From Nymphaea colorata (lineage: Eukaryota > Streptophyta > Magnoliopsida > Nymphaeales > Nymphaeaceae): a stretch of DNA of 64,000 nt. Position 1 is the first letter of the stretch. Each line of letters begins with the position of its first letter. The translations under genes and the position numbers were made by a program. The DNA lies in assembly GCF_008831285.2 (NCBI RefSeq), contig NC_045145.1, positions 12,338,802 to 12,402,801 on the forward strand. Direction: 5' to 3'. Below are positions 21,657 to 32,336 of the stretch, one piece after another. The notes under the pieces are model-generated. The model made no database searches. It saw only the letters and a program-made list of their open reading frames with translations, and had not been told where the DNA came from.

Positions 21657-22964
21657 CTACAAGTGGGTCAAGTGTGTACTGAAGTGGTGTGAGGTTCCTA
21701 TAGGTATACTATCTGCACCCTCAAATAACATTCCTTGCACTTCATATGTATCTAACACCCTGCGAAAATAAGCAGTGCACACTTTAAGAATCTGTCTACT
21801 TTGTACATATTCAGTGCCATCATACTCTATACTTCTAATCTTTCGTTTAGCTTGCCTAGACTTAGCCATCTCATGAAAAAAGGAGGTGTTCTTATCCCCC
21901 TCTGCAAGCCAATGAATACGCGATCTTTGTTTCCACATTACCTCTTCCATGAGAAGGGCCTGAGATAGTTGCTTCCTCACTCTGTGTTCCTCATCAATCG
22001 CACCTTCCACCCCTTGTTCCATATGCTCCGCTGCATTCCTCTAGCTGGCTTTGAAGGGTGGTGATGTTGTCACTAAGATTACCAAAAGAATGTCCGTTCC
22101 AATGTAGAAGAGCCTGACGCAGGTGATTAAGCTTAAGAAGGAGGCGCATCATTGGGCACCCCCGAGCCTCACCTCTCCAAGCTTGAAGCATCACTACCTT
22201 ACCTTCCTTGTCCATCAACCAAGGCTTAAAGAATCTAAACAGCTTCTGACCCCGTGTATCATCATTAATGTCCTTGGACTGATATAGAAGTACACTATGT
22301 TCGGATGCGGTTGATGTCTGGACGTTAAGCCTGCCTTCACCGCCAAAACCAGTTTTCCAGTCATTGTTAACCATGCACCAATCCAGCTTACACTGCACTA
22401 AGTCTTGCCTTTGTCTATGGTTCGACCACGTAAACCTCTTGTTACTATCTTCAACCTCCTTTAACCTGCAAGCATAAACAAAGCGACTGAAAGATAGGTA
22501 GGAAGCAAGTAACGGAGCAGAACCCGAGTTATTTCGGCTGTTGAAATCACCAATTAACATAACCGGTCCTTCGACTCTAGAAACAAGGGCCTCTAGTTTG
22601 TAAAGGCTTTGCAGCCTTTCCCCAAACCTAGGAAGCAGGTACACATCAAAAACTACAAAGACTTTGTCATTTGCCAGTCTACGAAAAGAAACACCAACCC
22701 AATTATGATCAACAACCAGAGAAGTAGCTTCCATTTCCTCCTCTTTCCAAACATATAATATTCTCACCACACCATCAGTACCTTCAACGTTAGACACAAA
22801 TCTATAGTTGTGGTATCTTTCCATAATTATCTTCATCCTATGATTGGTAATCATCGAATCAAGAACAAACCCAACAAAAGGATTAAACTTATTGAAAATC
22901 ATACTTAATTGTAGCTTTGCAGGCTCTTCGCAAGGCCTCTAAGGTACCAGCTAAATACTTTCAT
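21657..22964 (-). pseudogene. L1-type LINE ORF2: endonuclease and linker, RT missing
   Basis: ORF2 begins at ATG 22964 with MKVFSWYLRGLAKSLQ, overlapping the end of ORF1 by 14 bases, and stops after 19 codons at 22905. A frameshifted continuation (22902-21994) carries the apurinic-type endonuclease core: GPVMLIGDFNSRNN, FTWSNHRQRQDLVQCKLDW and TSTASEHSVLL, then the FRFFKPWLMD segment. A second frameshift near 22010 leads to EEHRVRKQLSQAL and KQRSRIHWLAEGDKNTSFFH, the usual linker before reverse transcriptase. The sequence stops at about 21657 before any RT motif (YADD). The catalytic Asn of SWN is Tyr and the expected Glu of the ETK/ET position reads Asp (VLDS), so the endonuclease could not work even if the frame were restored. 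Confidence 0.85.
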
Positions 22965-24279
22965 GATTTAAAATGTTGATAGCCTCTACCCTTGCTCCCT
23001 CAATTCTGAGAGCCCTGCCACTAGCATTCTCTTCATTATCTTCCACATTTTCAAGGTTTATAAGTGCCTGATTCATATTGTCAACCACCTTTTTCCGCTT
23101 CTTGGACCCATTATATCGGTGAACAATTGCATCTTCCAAACTAATCACAGTGGCTGGTGGGCGACCTTTGTTGCCCTTGCTGGCAAACCTTGTTGATTTT
23201 CTCGTCCCCCTCTGCCTAGCATCAACTACTTCAATGTGGCTGCTCACAAGGTCAGAACCTTGATCAGTGCCCTCCTTCATATTCAAACTATCATCCTTCT
23301 CCTTGCCGAAGTAAGAATCCTTAGCCCCAGCTGCGAACATGAAGTTGATTGGAGGTACATGATCATCCAGGCTGTTAGTGGCGGTCTGTTGTAGACAAAG
23401 GAAGGGGTTGGGAATCCCTTCATCAGCATTTTCAGTGTTTCCTTCTTCTGGCATGCTCTGTGAAGAGTCCCTCCCCCATGTCGTCCCTCCTTTATTAAAG
23501 TTTTTCCTCACCTGGCAACCCACTCTCTCTACCTTTTTCTGCTTTATGCCCCCATCTCCAATATCAAGAGCCAGCCTACTTCTCAGACCTGGGTCAGTCT
23601 TATTACTATTCCCTGCATCATTCTCAAGCTGACTCCCAAGTGAGGCAAATCTGTTTCCTTGTGTGCCCCTTCTTCCATAGTCATTTTTCTGCATCCCACC
23701 TCTTTGTTTCTTAATGACCAAAACTTTACTCCAAACTTTCTCCTCAGCGCCTGACGTTTCTGCTATACCCTTATTCTTACATGCATCCTCGTAGTATGAA
23801 GTAGTGCCACAAACACAGCAGTAACGAACCCTAGATTCGTATAACACTTCTTGAGATATCCTGTTTCCCTTGGCTTCAATGATGATTTTGGGCAACAGTC
23901 TGAAATCAAGCAGAACATCCATGCACACCCGAGCGAAACCTAGTTTGTCCCTGTGCATCGTGCATTCATCTGCTCTAATGAAGGAGGCACCCATCCCCCT
24001 AGCAATAGCTTTAAAGCTATACGAATTCCTAAACAAAACTGGAAGTTGAGGAAGACGAATCCACAAAGGGATCGATTCCTTTTCATTCAGGCATAGTTCT
24101 GTACCTGGCTTCCAACGATTGGTAATCAGAAGCCGACCCCCAACTACCCGTTTTCTGTACATTACCTCACTGAACTCTTCCTCAGAACTCACCCACACCA
24201 AGAATCTCCCACTCCAAATAACAGAAAATGTTGGACAGTTTACATTAATCAAAAAGCTTACGCAAGGCCTGGAAAACAT
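22951..24279 (-). CDS. LINE ORF1: DUF4283 and degenerate zinc knuckle
   Basis: The 442-residue frame has an N-terminal DUF4283 nucleic-acid-binding region (FLVWVSSEEEFSEVM, GRLLITNRWKPG, IPLWIRLPQLPVLFRNSYSF, KAIARGMGASF), then the linked knuckle YCCVCGTTSYYEDAC, and a long basic/acidic tail. In the CX2CX4HX4C pattern the histidine is tyrosine, which should weaken zinc binding. ORF1 proteins of plant L1s bind LINE RNA. The frame is open over its full length here, but its start may lie in the upstream frame (24425-24700), which would make it 5'-frameshifted. It ends at TAG 22951, overlapping the ORF2 ATG. Confidence 0.8.
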   Translation of the reverse strand: MFSRPCVSFLINVNCPTFSVIWSGRFLVWVSSEEEFSEVMYRKRVVGGRLLITNRWKPGTELCLNEKESIPLWIRLPQLPVLFRNSYSFKAIARGMGASFIRADECTMHRDKLGFARVCMDVLLDFRLLPKIIIEAKGNRISQEVLYESRVRYCCVCGTTSYYEDACKNKGIAETSGAEEKVWSKVLVIKKQRGGMQKNDYGRRGTQGNRFASLGSQLENDAGNSNKTDPGLRSRLALDIGDGGIKQKKVERVGCQVRKNFNKGGTTWGRDSSQSMPEEGNTENADEGIPNPFLCLQQTATNSLDDHVPPINFMFAAGAKDSYFGKEKDDSLNMKEGTDQGSDLVSSHIEVVDARQRGTRKSTRFASKGNKGRPPATVISLEDAIVHRYNGSKKRKKVVDNMNQALINLENVEDNEENASGRALRIEGARVEAINILNHESI

Positions 24280-24700
24280 ACCTGTAGTCCATGCCAGTGC
24301 TCATTCTACCTCCGTAAAAGCCAGCTACTTCGGCAAACCGATATTGCTCCTCCATTTTCTGGTACGCCTCAGCAGGGAAGACCACCGTGGGTTCATCCCC
24401 AGATCTGTCCACAGTGGCCGCCGGTTACTCCTGAAAATCCGACTCCTGGCTACAAGCAACAACACCTGCCCACCCTTTTAACTTCCTCGTTTGAGGGGTG
24501 GTTGGAGCATCACCTTCGCCCTGCTGCATATCCTTGTCACCGCTATCTTCTTCCATTCCGTGCAGGTTGGAGTTGTCGCACTTTGCATCACTCCTTTGGG
24601 TTGCTCCATCCATGCTCCCCAGGTCTGGAAACTCACCCCTATTGTCGAGATCCATCAGTCTGCCGATTCCCATCTCCCCAGCGAGCTTTCCCTTCCCCAC
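24280..24700 (-). pseudogene. N-terminal part of LINE ORF1, out of frame
   Basis: The minus-strand frame from ATG 24700 to 24425 (acidic, ending LKGWAGVVACSQESDFQE) has the usual composition of the ORF1 leader just before DUF4283, where a W-A-x-V motif is common. It ends at a stop about 145 bases before the start of the 442-residue frame, so the two parts are separated by at least one frameshift or stop. Confidence 0.5.
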
Positions 24701-24900
24701 TCAATGCCCTAATCTTCTCCCCTCGGAGCTTCTCTCTCCTTCGATTTCCATCCCCTCGGCGAGCGCTGGTGGTTCCCCTCCAACCTTTCCTTTCCCCACG
24801 TGATTATCCTAGCCTGCTCTCCCCTCAGACCTTCTCTCTCACATCTCTAAGGGGGCCTTGTTCATCTAGTTGGAACAGTCCTTGCTGCTAATCATTGAGG
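24701..24900 (-). promoter_or_regulatory. Probable LINE 5' untranslated region
   Basis: On the minus strand this stretch is G-rich (GGGAAAGG, GAGGGGAGAGC) and lies directly upstream of ORF1, as expected for an L1 internal promoter/leader. The 5' end is not sharply marked; the copia LTR begins 58 bases further on. Confidence 0.4.
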
Positions 24901-24957
24901 CCTGTTGGTTTTGCTCGTCTACTAAGTTGCTGTCGAGCTCTCTCTTTACTTATTCTT

Positions 24958-25511
24958 TGATGTTCTTGAGAGAAGATGGACTCTCAATATATAGAGTGCA
25001 GGCCAGACCATTTTAGGTAAGATAATCTCACAACTCCAGCATGATAAACAAAGTGTCAAGAAAAAAGGGATCAGATCTCTTATCAAGATCTGTTATTGTT
25101 ATGAAGATTACATTTTAGGTGGTTAATGGATTTTGATAGAAATGATAACAGTAAATCAGCAAAACTTGGTTTTACGGATATTCAAAATAAGAATATTTCT
25201 GAAGACGTTGAGGATCTTGATATCAACTGAAATTACTTAAAAGTGAGACATGGCAGATTTGTTCTGTTATAACCTTCCTTTTTATAATTCTTCATCAACT
25301 CCAAAAATTGTGGATCATGTAAATGTAAGTGAGAAATATTTTTTAGTACTCTCAATTTTTCATGAAATTGTGTATTATCATGATCTTGTATACCAAAAAT
25401 CTTGTAAGCGATAACTTTTTTTTGTACTATATATATGTTGTTCAAAGGAATCAATAAAAACAAGTTCTCTTCAGCTTTATCTTTCTCTCTTCCTCTGAAT
25501 AAGTTTTCTCA
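24958..25511 (+). mobile_element. Ty1/copia LTR, copy A
   Basis: This 554-bp LTR begins TGATGTTCTTGAGAG and ends AGTTTTCTCA (TG...CA). It has a TATA-like run at 25428-25436, AATAAA at 25453-25458 and a primer-binding site immediately after it. Related LTR pieces are at 33271-33606, 34210-34424 and 35482-35644; the first two lack about 220 internal bases that copy A has. No matching 3' LTR was found, so the element is not complete. Confidence 0.85.
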
Positions 25512-25523
25512 TGTTATCAGAGC
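25512..25523 (+). promoter_or_regulatory. Primer-binding site (initiator tRNA-Met), mutated
   Basis: TGTTATCAGAGC differs by one base from the TGGTATCAGAGC that pairs with the 3' end of plant initiator tRNA-Met. It follows the LTR directly, which fixes the LTR end and strand. Confidence 0.85.
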
Positions 25524-26059
25524 AAAACGAAAGAGAGAAATCGACTGCTCCCTTCCGTTAATTCAAAAAAAATCCAAGCTTTTGTCCTTCAGACACCTGG
25601 AATTGGAATAATCTTCTGCTCGACATCTAGAATCACCTGAAGAATCAGTGCTGGCCTTCCTCTCTGCTGCCTGATACACCTTTGTCAACAGCAAATTATT
25701 CCAGAGAACGGCGGGAAAGGAAGTCAGGGGAGGGCGCCTTTCTCGCCGGATTCTTCCTCTACTTCGGCGACGACCCCTATCACCGGAATTTCTCAGGGTC
25801 AACTGAATTTCTCTGCTGCGGATGTCAGTGATGAGCCCATTGCAAATCTCCTCTTGGCATCTCCTGTTCTCAGCCTACAGGTTCAGCTCGACAGCAGGTT
25901 CTCTCAACCCTTCACTGAATCACAAACTCAGGCAGTCATATTTGCTTCTGTTCAAAGGCTTTGGTTTCTTCTCTGATTTAAGACGACAAAAGAGCTTCTC
26001 CAGCAGACGAAAGAGGGAGGAAACAGAATTTGGGTCTATTAGGGAGGAAACGTAATCAT
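25524..26059 (+). mobile_element. Copia leader region, copy A
   Basis: Internal leader after the primer site. Its first 250 bases match 34437-34680 and its second half matches 39727-40015 (shared CCGGAATTTCTCAGG, TGCTGCGGATGTCAGTGA, CTCTGATTTAAGACGRCAAA). Short open frames differ between copies, so it is treated as non-coding. No gag follows here; instead a LINE fragment begins. Confidence 0.75.
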
Positions 26060-26860
26060 CTACACCGACTTGTCATATGAGTATATATTGGCTTTGCAAT
26101 GGGAGGAAAATTTAATATTACTCACATAGTTGATTTCTTGAAGAACAATTCCTCCCTCTTCCATCGGTTCTCCCTATAGAGCTCTGGCAATAGCTTGGAA
26201 TGTGCATCGATTCCATAAAAATACTGGAAATTAAGGAACCCGAATCCAGATTGGCACTCCCATATTCTCCTCAATCGATAAGGAGCATCTTGGATCCCAT
26301 CTGCTTGCAGCCATCACTCTTCCACCCAGTTTCCATTCTCCCCTTCTAAAAACTACCCTGAGTTCGTCCTCACTGTGAACCTTTCCAAACCAGTCATTTC
26401 TTTCCTAGTTTTCATTCCATCCAAACAACAAGAATTCTGAAAATTATTTTTTAATGGTGGAGAAAGAATCAAACCTGATGAGGACTCACGGTTCTCTCCT
26501 TCGATTCTTTTTGTTATCAATTGATTCTCCATCTCCTGCTCTATCTTCTATGTCAATCACCAGCTGGTTGTCTTCAAGTTACTCCACAATTGCTGGTCTC
26601 CTGTAAATCAATCTCTGCATTTCAATCATTCTGGGTCTAACGTTCCTTTTCAACTTCCATCTGCCTATGGAGAAACCGAAACTTGTTATCCCCCAATTCT
26701 GGTTCTGCTTTTGATTTGGGTCTTTCCTTTATTAACTCCTGACATAATGATAGATCTCCAATTCCTTCCACCCATCTTTCTTTGCAACACCCTCTTGAGA
26801 AGAAACCACCAATTGATTAACTCTACACCGACTTGCCATGTGAATATATATTTGCTTTGA
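26060..26860 (-). mobile_element. LINE ORF1 (DUF4283) fragment between 40-bp direct repeats
   Basis: On the minus strand 26410-26150 reads KVHSEDELRVVFRRGEWK, GGRVMAASRWDP, MGVPIWIRVP and FQAIARAL, a DUF4283 domain with stops and frame breaks; it is a different lineage from ORF1 at 22951-24279. The fragment is bounded by direct repeats of about 38 bases: CTACACCGACTTGTCATATG at 26060 and CTACACCGACTTGCCATGTG at 26823. The same fragment occurs next to the related LTR at 33607-34200. Confidence 0.7.
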
Positions 26861-27892
26861 GGAATAATTGGCTATCGAGTTCTTCTTTGGTGTTCTTTGA
26901 CCAGACTACTACACCTAACATCACATTAAAGAAGCTCTAATCTTTGGTTGGGTTCCTTGTTTGTTGATATATTAGGCAGCTAGTTATAGCCATGACTACC
27001 ATTTACGTTTCTCCAAAATTCAAAACCTAAGATAAAAATAGAATTTCGTTGGCATTTGCATGGATCAAACATCTATTCTATGGAAATTTAACAGTTCAAC
27101 CAAGTTTCTTAGATATGCATAGTACCTAGTTTAGAAATGGTTGCTCCGTTATGCTGGAACTTTTGAATTCATGAAAGAACTTTGGGATTAATTTGAGGCA
27201 AGTAATGCATCCTGTTGCTGCTTGATCAGGACCAAGAAACAAACATTCAGCAGTCGACGGCAGAATCACCATCAAATTTCTCAGAACAAAAGTGAAAGAA
27301 ATGCTCTCTGTCATTTGATTGTCTTACCTTCTTAGTCAAAAGCAAAATTTATGTTGCATGAACAGCTTCTTGGGGATTAGGTTCCTTGCATTTGTTAAGC
27401 AAAATCAATCTGTGCAATGGAGAAAGATCAGCAGATTAATGCTGATATTCACAGTGATGTTTGCCAAGAATTGACTCAACCCTCAAAAGCACACAAAAAG
27501 AAACAAGCCAAAACACACAGATACAGGTTAGCAGTTAAACTGCACAAAAAGAGAAATTAATTTCTACGTAAGACTGAAGGAGCCAAAATGTGTATTATTT
27601 GACAATAATTTCTTAGGTGACTTATAGCATAACCAGTACTCAAATATTTAATTCACAAGAAAAATAAGATCAACATTACTTACACAAGTTAAAGCACACA
27701 AATAAGCAATTATTTCACGTAAGACTGTAAAAATATCACAATCATATATACCTGTGGAAGATAAGTAGCTGATGCAAGCCAACAACAAACCAGCATCTAA
27801 CTCCCCAAAAAAAAAATCAAAATTCATTTAAATGTTTTGACAGAAGCATCTTAAACATGTTATCCAGGTGAAAGCAGGAACTAGGGGTCGTC
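26861..27892. other. Spacer, no gene seen
   Basis: AT-rich sequence without recognisable domains or repeats. Confidence 0.4.
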
Positions 27893-28041
27893 TGGTAATC
27901 ACAACAGGATATTATTGTTATACTTATCTGCCATAATATTTAGGACAGATTCGTGGAATTTTGTAACATAATATTACATAACTCTGCCTAATATTTGGGA
28001 CAGATATATGGAACAGTTGCATACTGTTATTATTGGCATAT
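27893..28041. mobile_element. Small MITE with GGGGTCGTYTGG-type end
   Basis: It starts TAGGGGTCGTCTGGTAATCA and ends TACTGTTATTATTGG, similar to the inverted GGTCCGTTTGGCAACAATAA at about 58210 in the paired block. Inner words (ATATTTGGGACAGAT) are near-palindromic. A target duplication was not resolved. Confidence 0.45.
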
Positions 28042-28309
28042 GCAGAGCCAAGTTACGATGTATGTAGCTTCACCCAGCCCTGTTGGTGGTGAAAAAAAGC
28101 CCCGTCAGAGGATTCTTGTACTGGCCGTATCACCATCTCTCATATCTTTGGCCGAGTAAAGGCTGCTCAAGCCATTATAGTTCCAAGAAAATGATCAAAT
28201 AAGATTATTTTGAGTGCTAAACAAAATGAAGCCAGAAAACATGGAGAATTAAATTGAAAAAATAACATGTGAATGGTCATATAGAGCCAATTCCGACCAA
28301 ATTAGGCTT

Positions 28310-28690
28310 GTCATTTGTCAATGTATCTGATTTTAGTTGGATATCCAACCAAACCAGTTCAAAAAATATCGGATATGGAAAAAAATTTAACATCCAATAA
28401 AGCAATTGGAGCGGATTCGGGTTTAAGAAATGACATCTGATTGGATCCAGATGCAGATTTGGATGTACATATATATCCAACTGGATTCAGATTCAGATAT
28501 GGGTCGGATTTAGTTCTAAATAAAAATCTTATACTCAAATGCTCTTACATTTTGAAACTGAGCCAGAATTGATTCAAAATTCGAATTCAGATTGTGATAT
28601 TGGATTTTAGATCCACTGTTTGTAGTTAAACCAGAATTTGAATATGGATATGTGAATATCCAAAAAAACAGATATAGTTCAAGATGTATC
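28310..28690. repeat. GAATC/GGATT degenerate block
   Basis: Drifting copies of GGATTCAGATTCAGATATGG and related words over about 380 bases, mirrored at 57440-57830 in the inverted partner. Confidence 0.6.
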
Positions 28691-30029
28691 CTACTTGAAT
28701 CTCATACATTAACATCCCTACTCCCAACCCCAATCCCAGGACTCCAAAAAGACAATAAATAACAAAAGATAGAAACCCCTCAAATTATTCCCTACTGGCC
28801 TGCAAGTGTCATACACTGGAGATAGCTAATAAGAAACTTTGGTAGATAATCAAAATTAAAAATTCTTATCATATATGTATGTGTGCATATGTGTGTGTGT
28901 CTAGGGCAGATTTTGTATTTAAAAAATAGCAAATTTTGTATTTAAAAAATAGCAGATTATAAATTTTCAACAAACTCCTGGCAGAGGCTGTTAATAGTAG
29001 AAATGCTAGTTGTTTTTGGTAAATCCTATTTCACTTCTTATTTGGCTTAGTAATCAACTGATCAACATTTCTCAAAGCATGTAAATTTAAACAGTCGAAG
29101 GAAGGAACGAAAATTTGACAGAAGTCATTAAGAATGTCATATTTATTCATGCTATCTCTTATTGTTAGACGTCATATGCAAAGTCTGGACGAAGCGAAAT
29201 GTACATGACCTTGAAATTTGACGATTGGAAGCTCCAATCTGATCACATTTTGTTTCACTAAAGAAAAAAGACTTCACTGCTGCAAGTAAAATAAGGACTT
29301 GTTCAAAAGTGATAAGAAGAGCCAAGACACTAAATCTAAACTCTGAATTGATAGGCCACCAAAAGTTTCAAGGAAACCCATCAATTTGGAAACTCAGTCA
29401 TAGTTATAACAGAAAAATATTAATTATCAAACTTTTTACTTACTAAACTTTCAAAACACCAAGTTTTTCAACAATTGCTAATAATGTGACGTTTGGAAAA
29501 CTTAAGAATGTAGGAAAAAGGTCAAAATTTCGATTTTTCCATGGATTTGCAGGAATTTCCAGATTTTTTTTTGGGAAAATATTGTCACAACCAATTTGTT
29601 GACCAAAGTTTTCAAATCTCAAAGACTGATTGAGATGTTCCAATGCAAAAGTTCTTAATTTCTGTCTCCTACATATGGGCCTAGTTGTTTACAAGTATGA
29701 GACGATAAGGGCAATGATCAAGAACACAAGTTCATCAGGGGAGAAAAACAATAATCCAAACATACTCTGTAAGAGAGACCCCCAAAACCCAGGAAGCCCT
29801 AGTACAGGTTGAGTCTTTCGACTTCGACGATGGAAACAGTACGGATGATGTAGGAAGAAGGAGAAGAGAGTATACAAAAGAATGAGGAATGAAATCATAA
29901 TCCAAGTGGACCCTGAAACAGAGCCTCAGATTGTTGATCGCATTCCCAGTCAGCCTTAAAGGGAATCAATTTACAGAAAAGCTTGATCACATCCTTATGA
30001 AGACTATGGTGATCTCCTCTCATAGCATC

Positions 30030-30235
30030 AAATCTGTATCTGAATCTAATTGGATATGAATATATCCCAATCCAAATTAAATCCCATCGGATGTCATTTT
30101 CTAAATCCGAATTTGATCCCATTTCTAATCGAATATTAAGTTTTTTTTTTCATATCCGATTTTTTTCAAAATGGTTCAGTCGGATATCCAATTCAAATCA
30201 GATATCCAATTTCAATCGGATAGATTGACATCCCT
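30030..30235. repeat. GAATC-type degenerate block
   Basis: Same vocabulary (CTGAATCTAATTGGATATGA, CATATCCGATTTTTTTC) as the other blocks of the class. Confidence 0.55.
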
Positions 30236-30343
30236 AGTAACATTCAACACCTCGACCGATCATGGGATTGAATTCGATGACAAAACAAACCCCTTACAAG
30301 GACAAATATGTAGATGGATGATCATGCGTTCCCAAGCTTTACT

Positions 30344-30447
30344 AGAAATTCAAAAAAGAAGTGAGCCACGTATTGTGCAAGAAGTTCCACGTTTATCAGA
30401 AATTCAAAAAAGAAGTGAGCCCCGTATTGTGCAAGAAGTTCCATGGA
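30344..30447 (+). repeat. 54-bp tandem duplication in an open frame
   Basis: Two copies of a unit starting AGAAATTCAAAAAAGAAGTG at 30344 and 30398, with few differences. The period is 18 codons, and in the frame 30171-30461 it gives EIQKRSEPRIVQEVP twice. No known domain. Confidence 0.85.
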
Positions 30448-30996
30448 GTCTCCATCTCTAGCATAGTTTAGAAAAATGCTTAAATTTTGATGATAATTGA
30501 AGATTAGGTGTCGTGTTTTTTATTTTTTAATTTTGACCAGGCCAAACTAAAGCTGTGCATTGCCAAATGCCAACTAAAGAAAACTGATGTTAGGAGCAAT
30601 CCATCATCATGGTCCAGTAGTGCCCACACCAAACCACCAAATTTCTTTTATTTCTAATTGAACTATTTATTATTTTTATATATTGGAGGCCGTTAAGACA
30701 TGAAAAAGTTTTATTAAATGGTCGGATGCCTACCCTCCAGCAGATCCATTTCTTGAGAGCTAAAAAAGGAATGGGGAGGCTTATATTTTCACTTGAGCAT
30801 TGGGATTTAGCCTCCCACTTCTATTTACCCGAAAATTCTGTTTACACAAAAAGATAGAAGACCAACCCGTGCAGTTACAGCATGACTGTCTAATTTCCTT
30901 TATTTAGTTGGACCTGTAGTCAAAACAACATCACCCGAAACATAGAAGCCACAAAAAACACAAGTTAGCACTCCATATGAAGGTGTTGAATCAGAG

Positions 30997-31139
30997 CAGT
31001 GGTGGAGTCAGAAATTTTTGTCTTTAAATTTCAACCTTTAAAGAACACTCTAAGTTTAAATTTCAATTTTAAGGGGCACTCATATGCAAATAAAGTAAAT
31101 TTTATGGGCCTGTGTGCATATAACATTACTCCGCCACTG
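30997..31139. mobile_element. hAT-type MITE, 143 bp
   Basis: Terminal inverted repeats CAGTGGTGGA and TCCGCCACTG, with target duplications AATCAGAG (30989-30996) and GATCAGAG (31140-31147), 7 of 8 bases alike. Ends beginning CA and an 8-bp duplication are the hAT signature. Internal sequence is AT-rich and non-coding. Confidence 0.8.
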
Positions 31140-31520
31140 GATCAGAGCCCAATTGGAAGTCTTCTCTTTAATTTTGTAGTCTATTATAGCTTTCATGGAT
31201 GAATGGTCCCTAAATGCACCTTTGAGACACTTTTGTCCAGCATATGAGGGTGTATCTGTGACACTCAACTCTCTTATCTTTTTCCATTTTATTTAATTTT
31301 TGAAATACTAATACGGATCTGACCAAAGTTCTTACGTACGCTAATACCTTGTCCTAGATGGGGGGTCATAGACACCCAATCCAACCCAAACCAATGGATG
31401 GAATTCCAAGCATACAATATGTTGTCACAAAAGTACATCTTCACAAACAAACAGGTGACTAAGTTTACCTTACGTCTTTAGAACATCCGGTGTGAACAAA
31501 CACTCCAGGACCGACTGTTG

Positions 31521-32336
31521 TTAGAAACTTGTCTCTCTCTCTCTCCCTCTCACTTTCTTAGCACACCAAGAAAATCGAATCAGAAGAAAAGAAAGACAGA
31601 GAAAAAACACACAAAGATTTTAAATGGTTTGGAGACAACGTTTTCTTAGGTCCATGGCCACCACACAAAGCAGTTTCCACTATCAGAAAAAAATTACAAA
31701 GTACAAGCTAAAACAACAGCCTCTTAAACATGAGATTAGAGCAAAACCCACAAAATAAAAAATTGCATAAATACCCTTACAAAAATTAGGGAACGCTATC
31801 AAGTATGGATCAGACTCAACGCTCCAACAGCAGTCACTGAAGGCATTATGTTTTTAAAAAATTTTGAAGGGGCCAAAGTGATCCATTCTGAGGTCAGTTG
31901 GATGAAGGAAACATCTTATAGAAGAATGATCTCATTATATCCTTTTGAGAAGAAAAGTTTCCATTTCATAAGATGCAAAATTTTTCATTATTTAACTCCA
32001 ATTATGACAACCTTCCTCTTCTATTTCTCATCTTACAGCAGACACTGTTGTTTAGAGTAGAGAAACATGCTTCCACATTTTCTTAATATGAAATAAAATA
32101 GTTTAGGATATAAAAGTATCTTTTGGAAGGAACTCTTTGAAATGGGTCTGGAGATGGCTGAAGCCGGTAGCTTTATCAGAGGATTATTTGATCACCTGTC
32201 TATGGACCGCAATAAATTTCAAAACTTCTCCATCTTTTGGAGAAATCTGCCTTTTTTTTTTCACTTACGTAGTGTGCTTCTATAAAGGTGTACTATTGAC
32301 TTCTGGTGACTATAATATCTTGTACAATTTTTTATT
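31521..32336. other. Spacer, no gene seen
   Basis: Contains a short CT run near 31530-31555. Open frames at 31848-32060 and 32137-32385 show no recognisable domain. Confidence 0.35.

Larger units (their letters stand above)
27893..31520 (+). repeat. Segment repeated inverted at 56165-58330
   Basis: Reverse-complement matches run through the whole block: 27893-29330 with 56820-58330 (CATAATATTTAGGACAGATT, TTTTGAGTGCTAAACAAAAT, TTGTATTTAAAAAATAGC, AAGTGATAAGAAGAGC), and 31150-31520 with 56165-56540 (CAACTCTCTTATCTTTTTCC, ACATCCGGTGTGAACAAACA). The left copy has about 1.8 kb of extra material between these parts, including a hAT-type MITE; the right copy has a GC-ended element instead. No gene in either copy. 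Confidence 0.85.
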
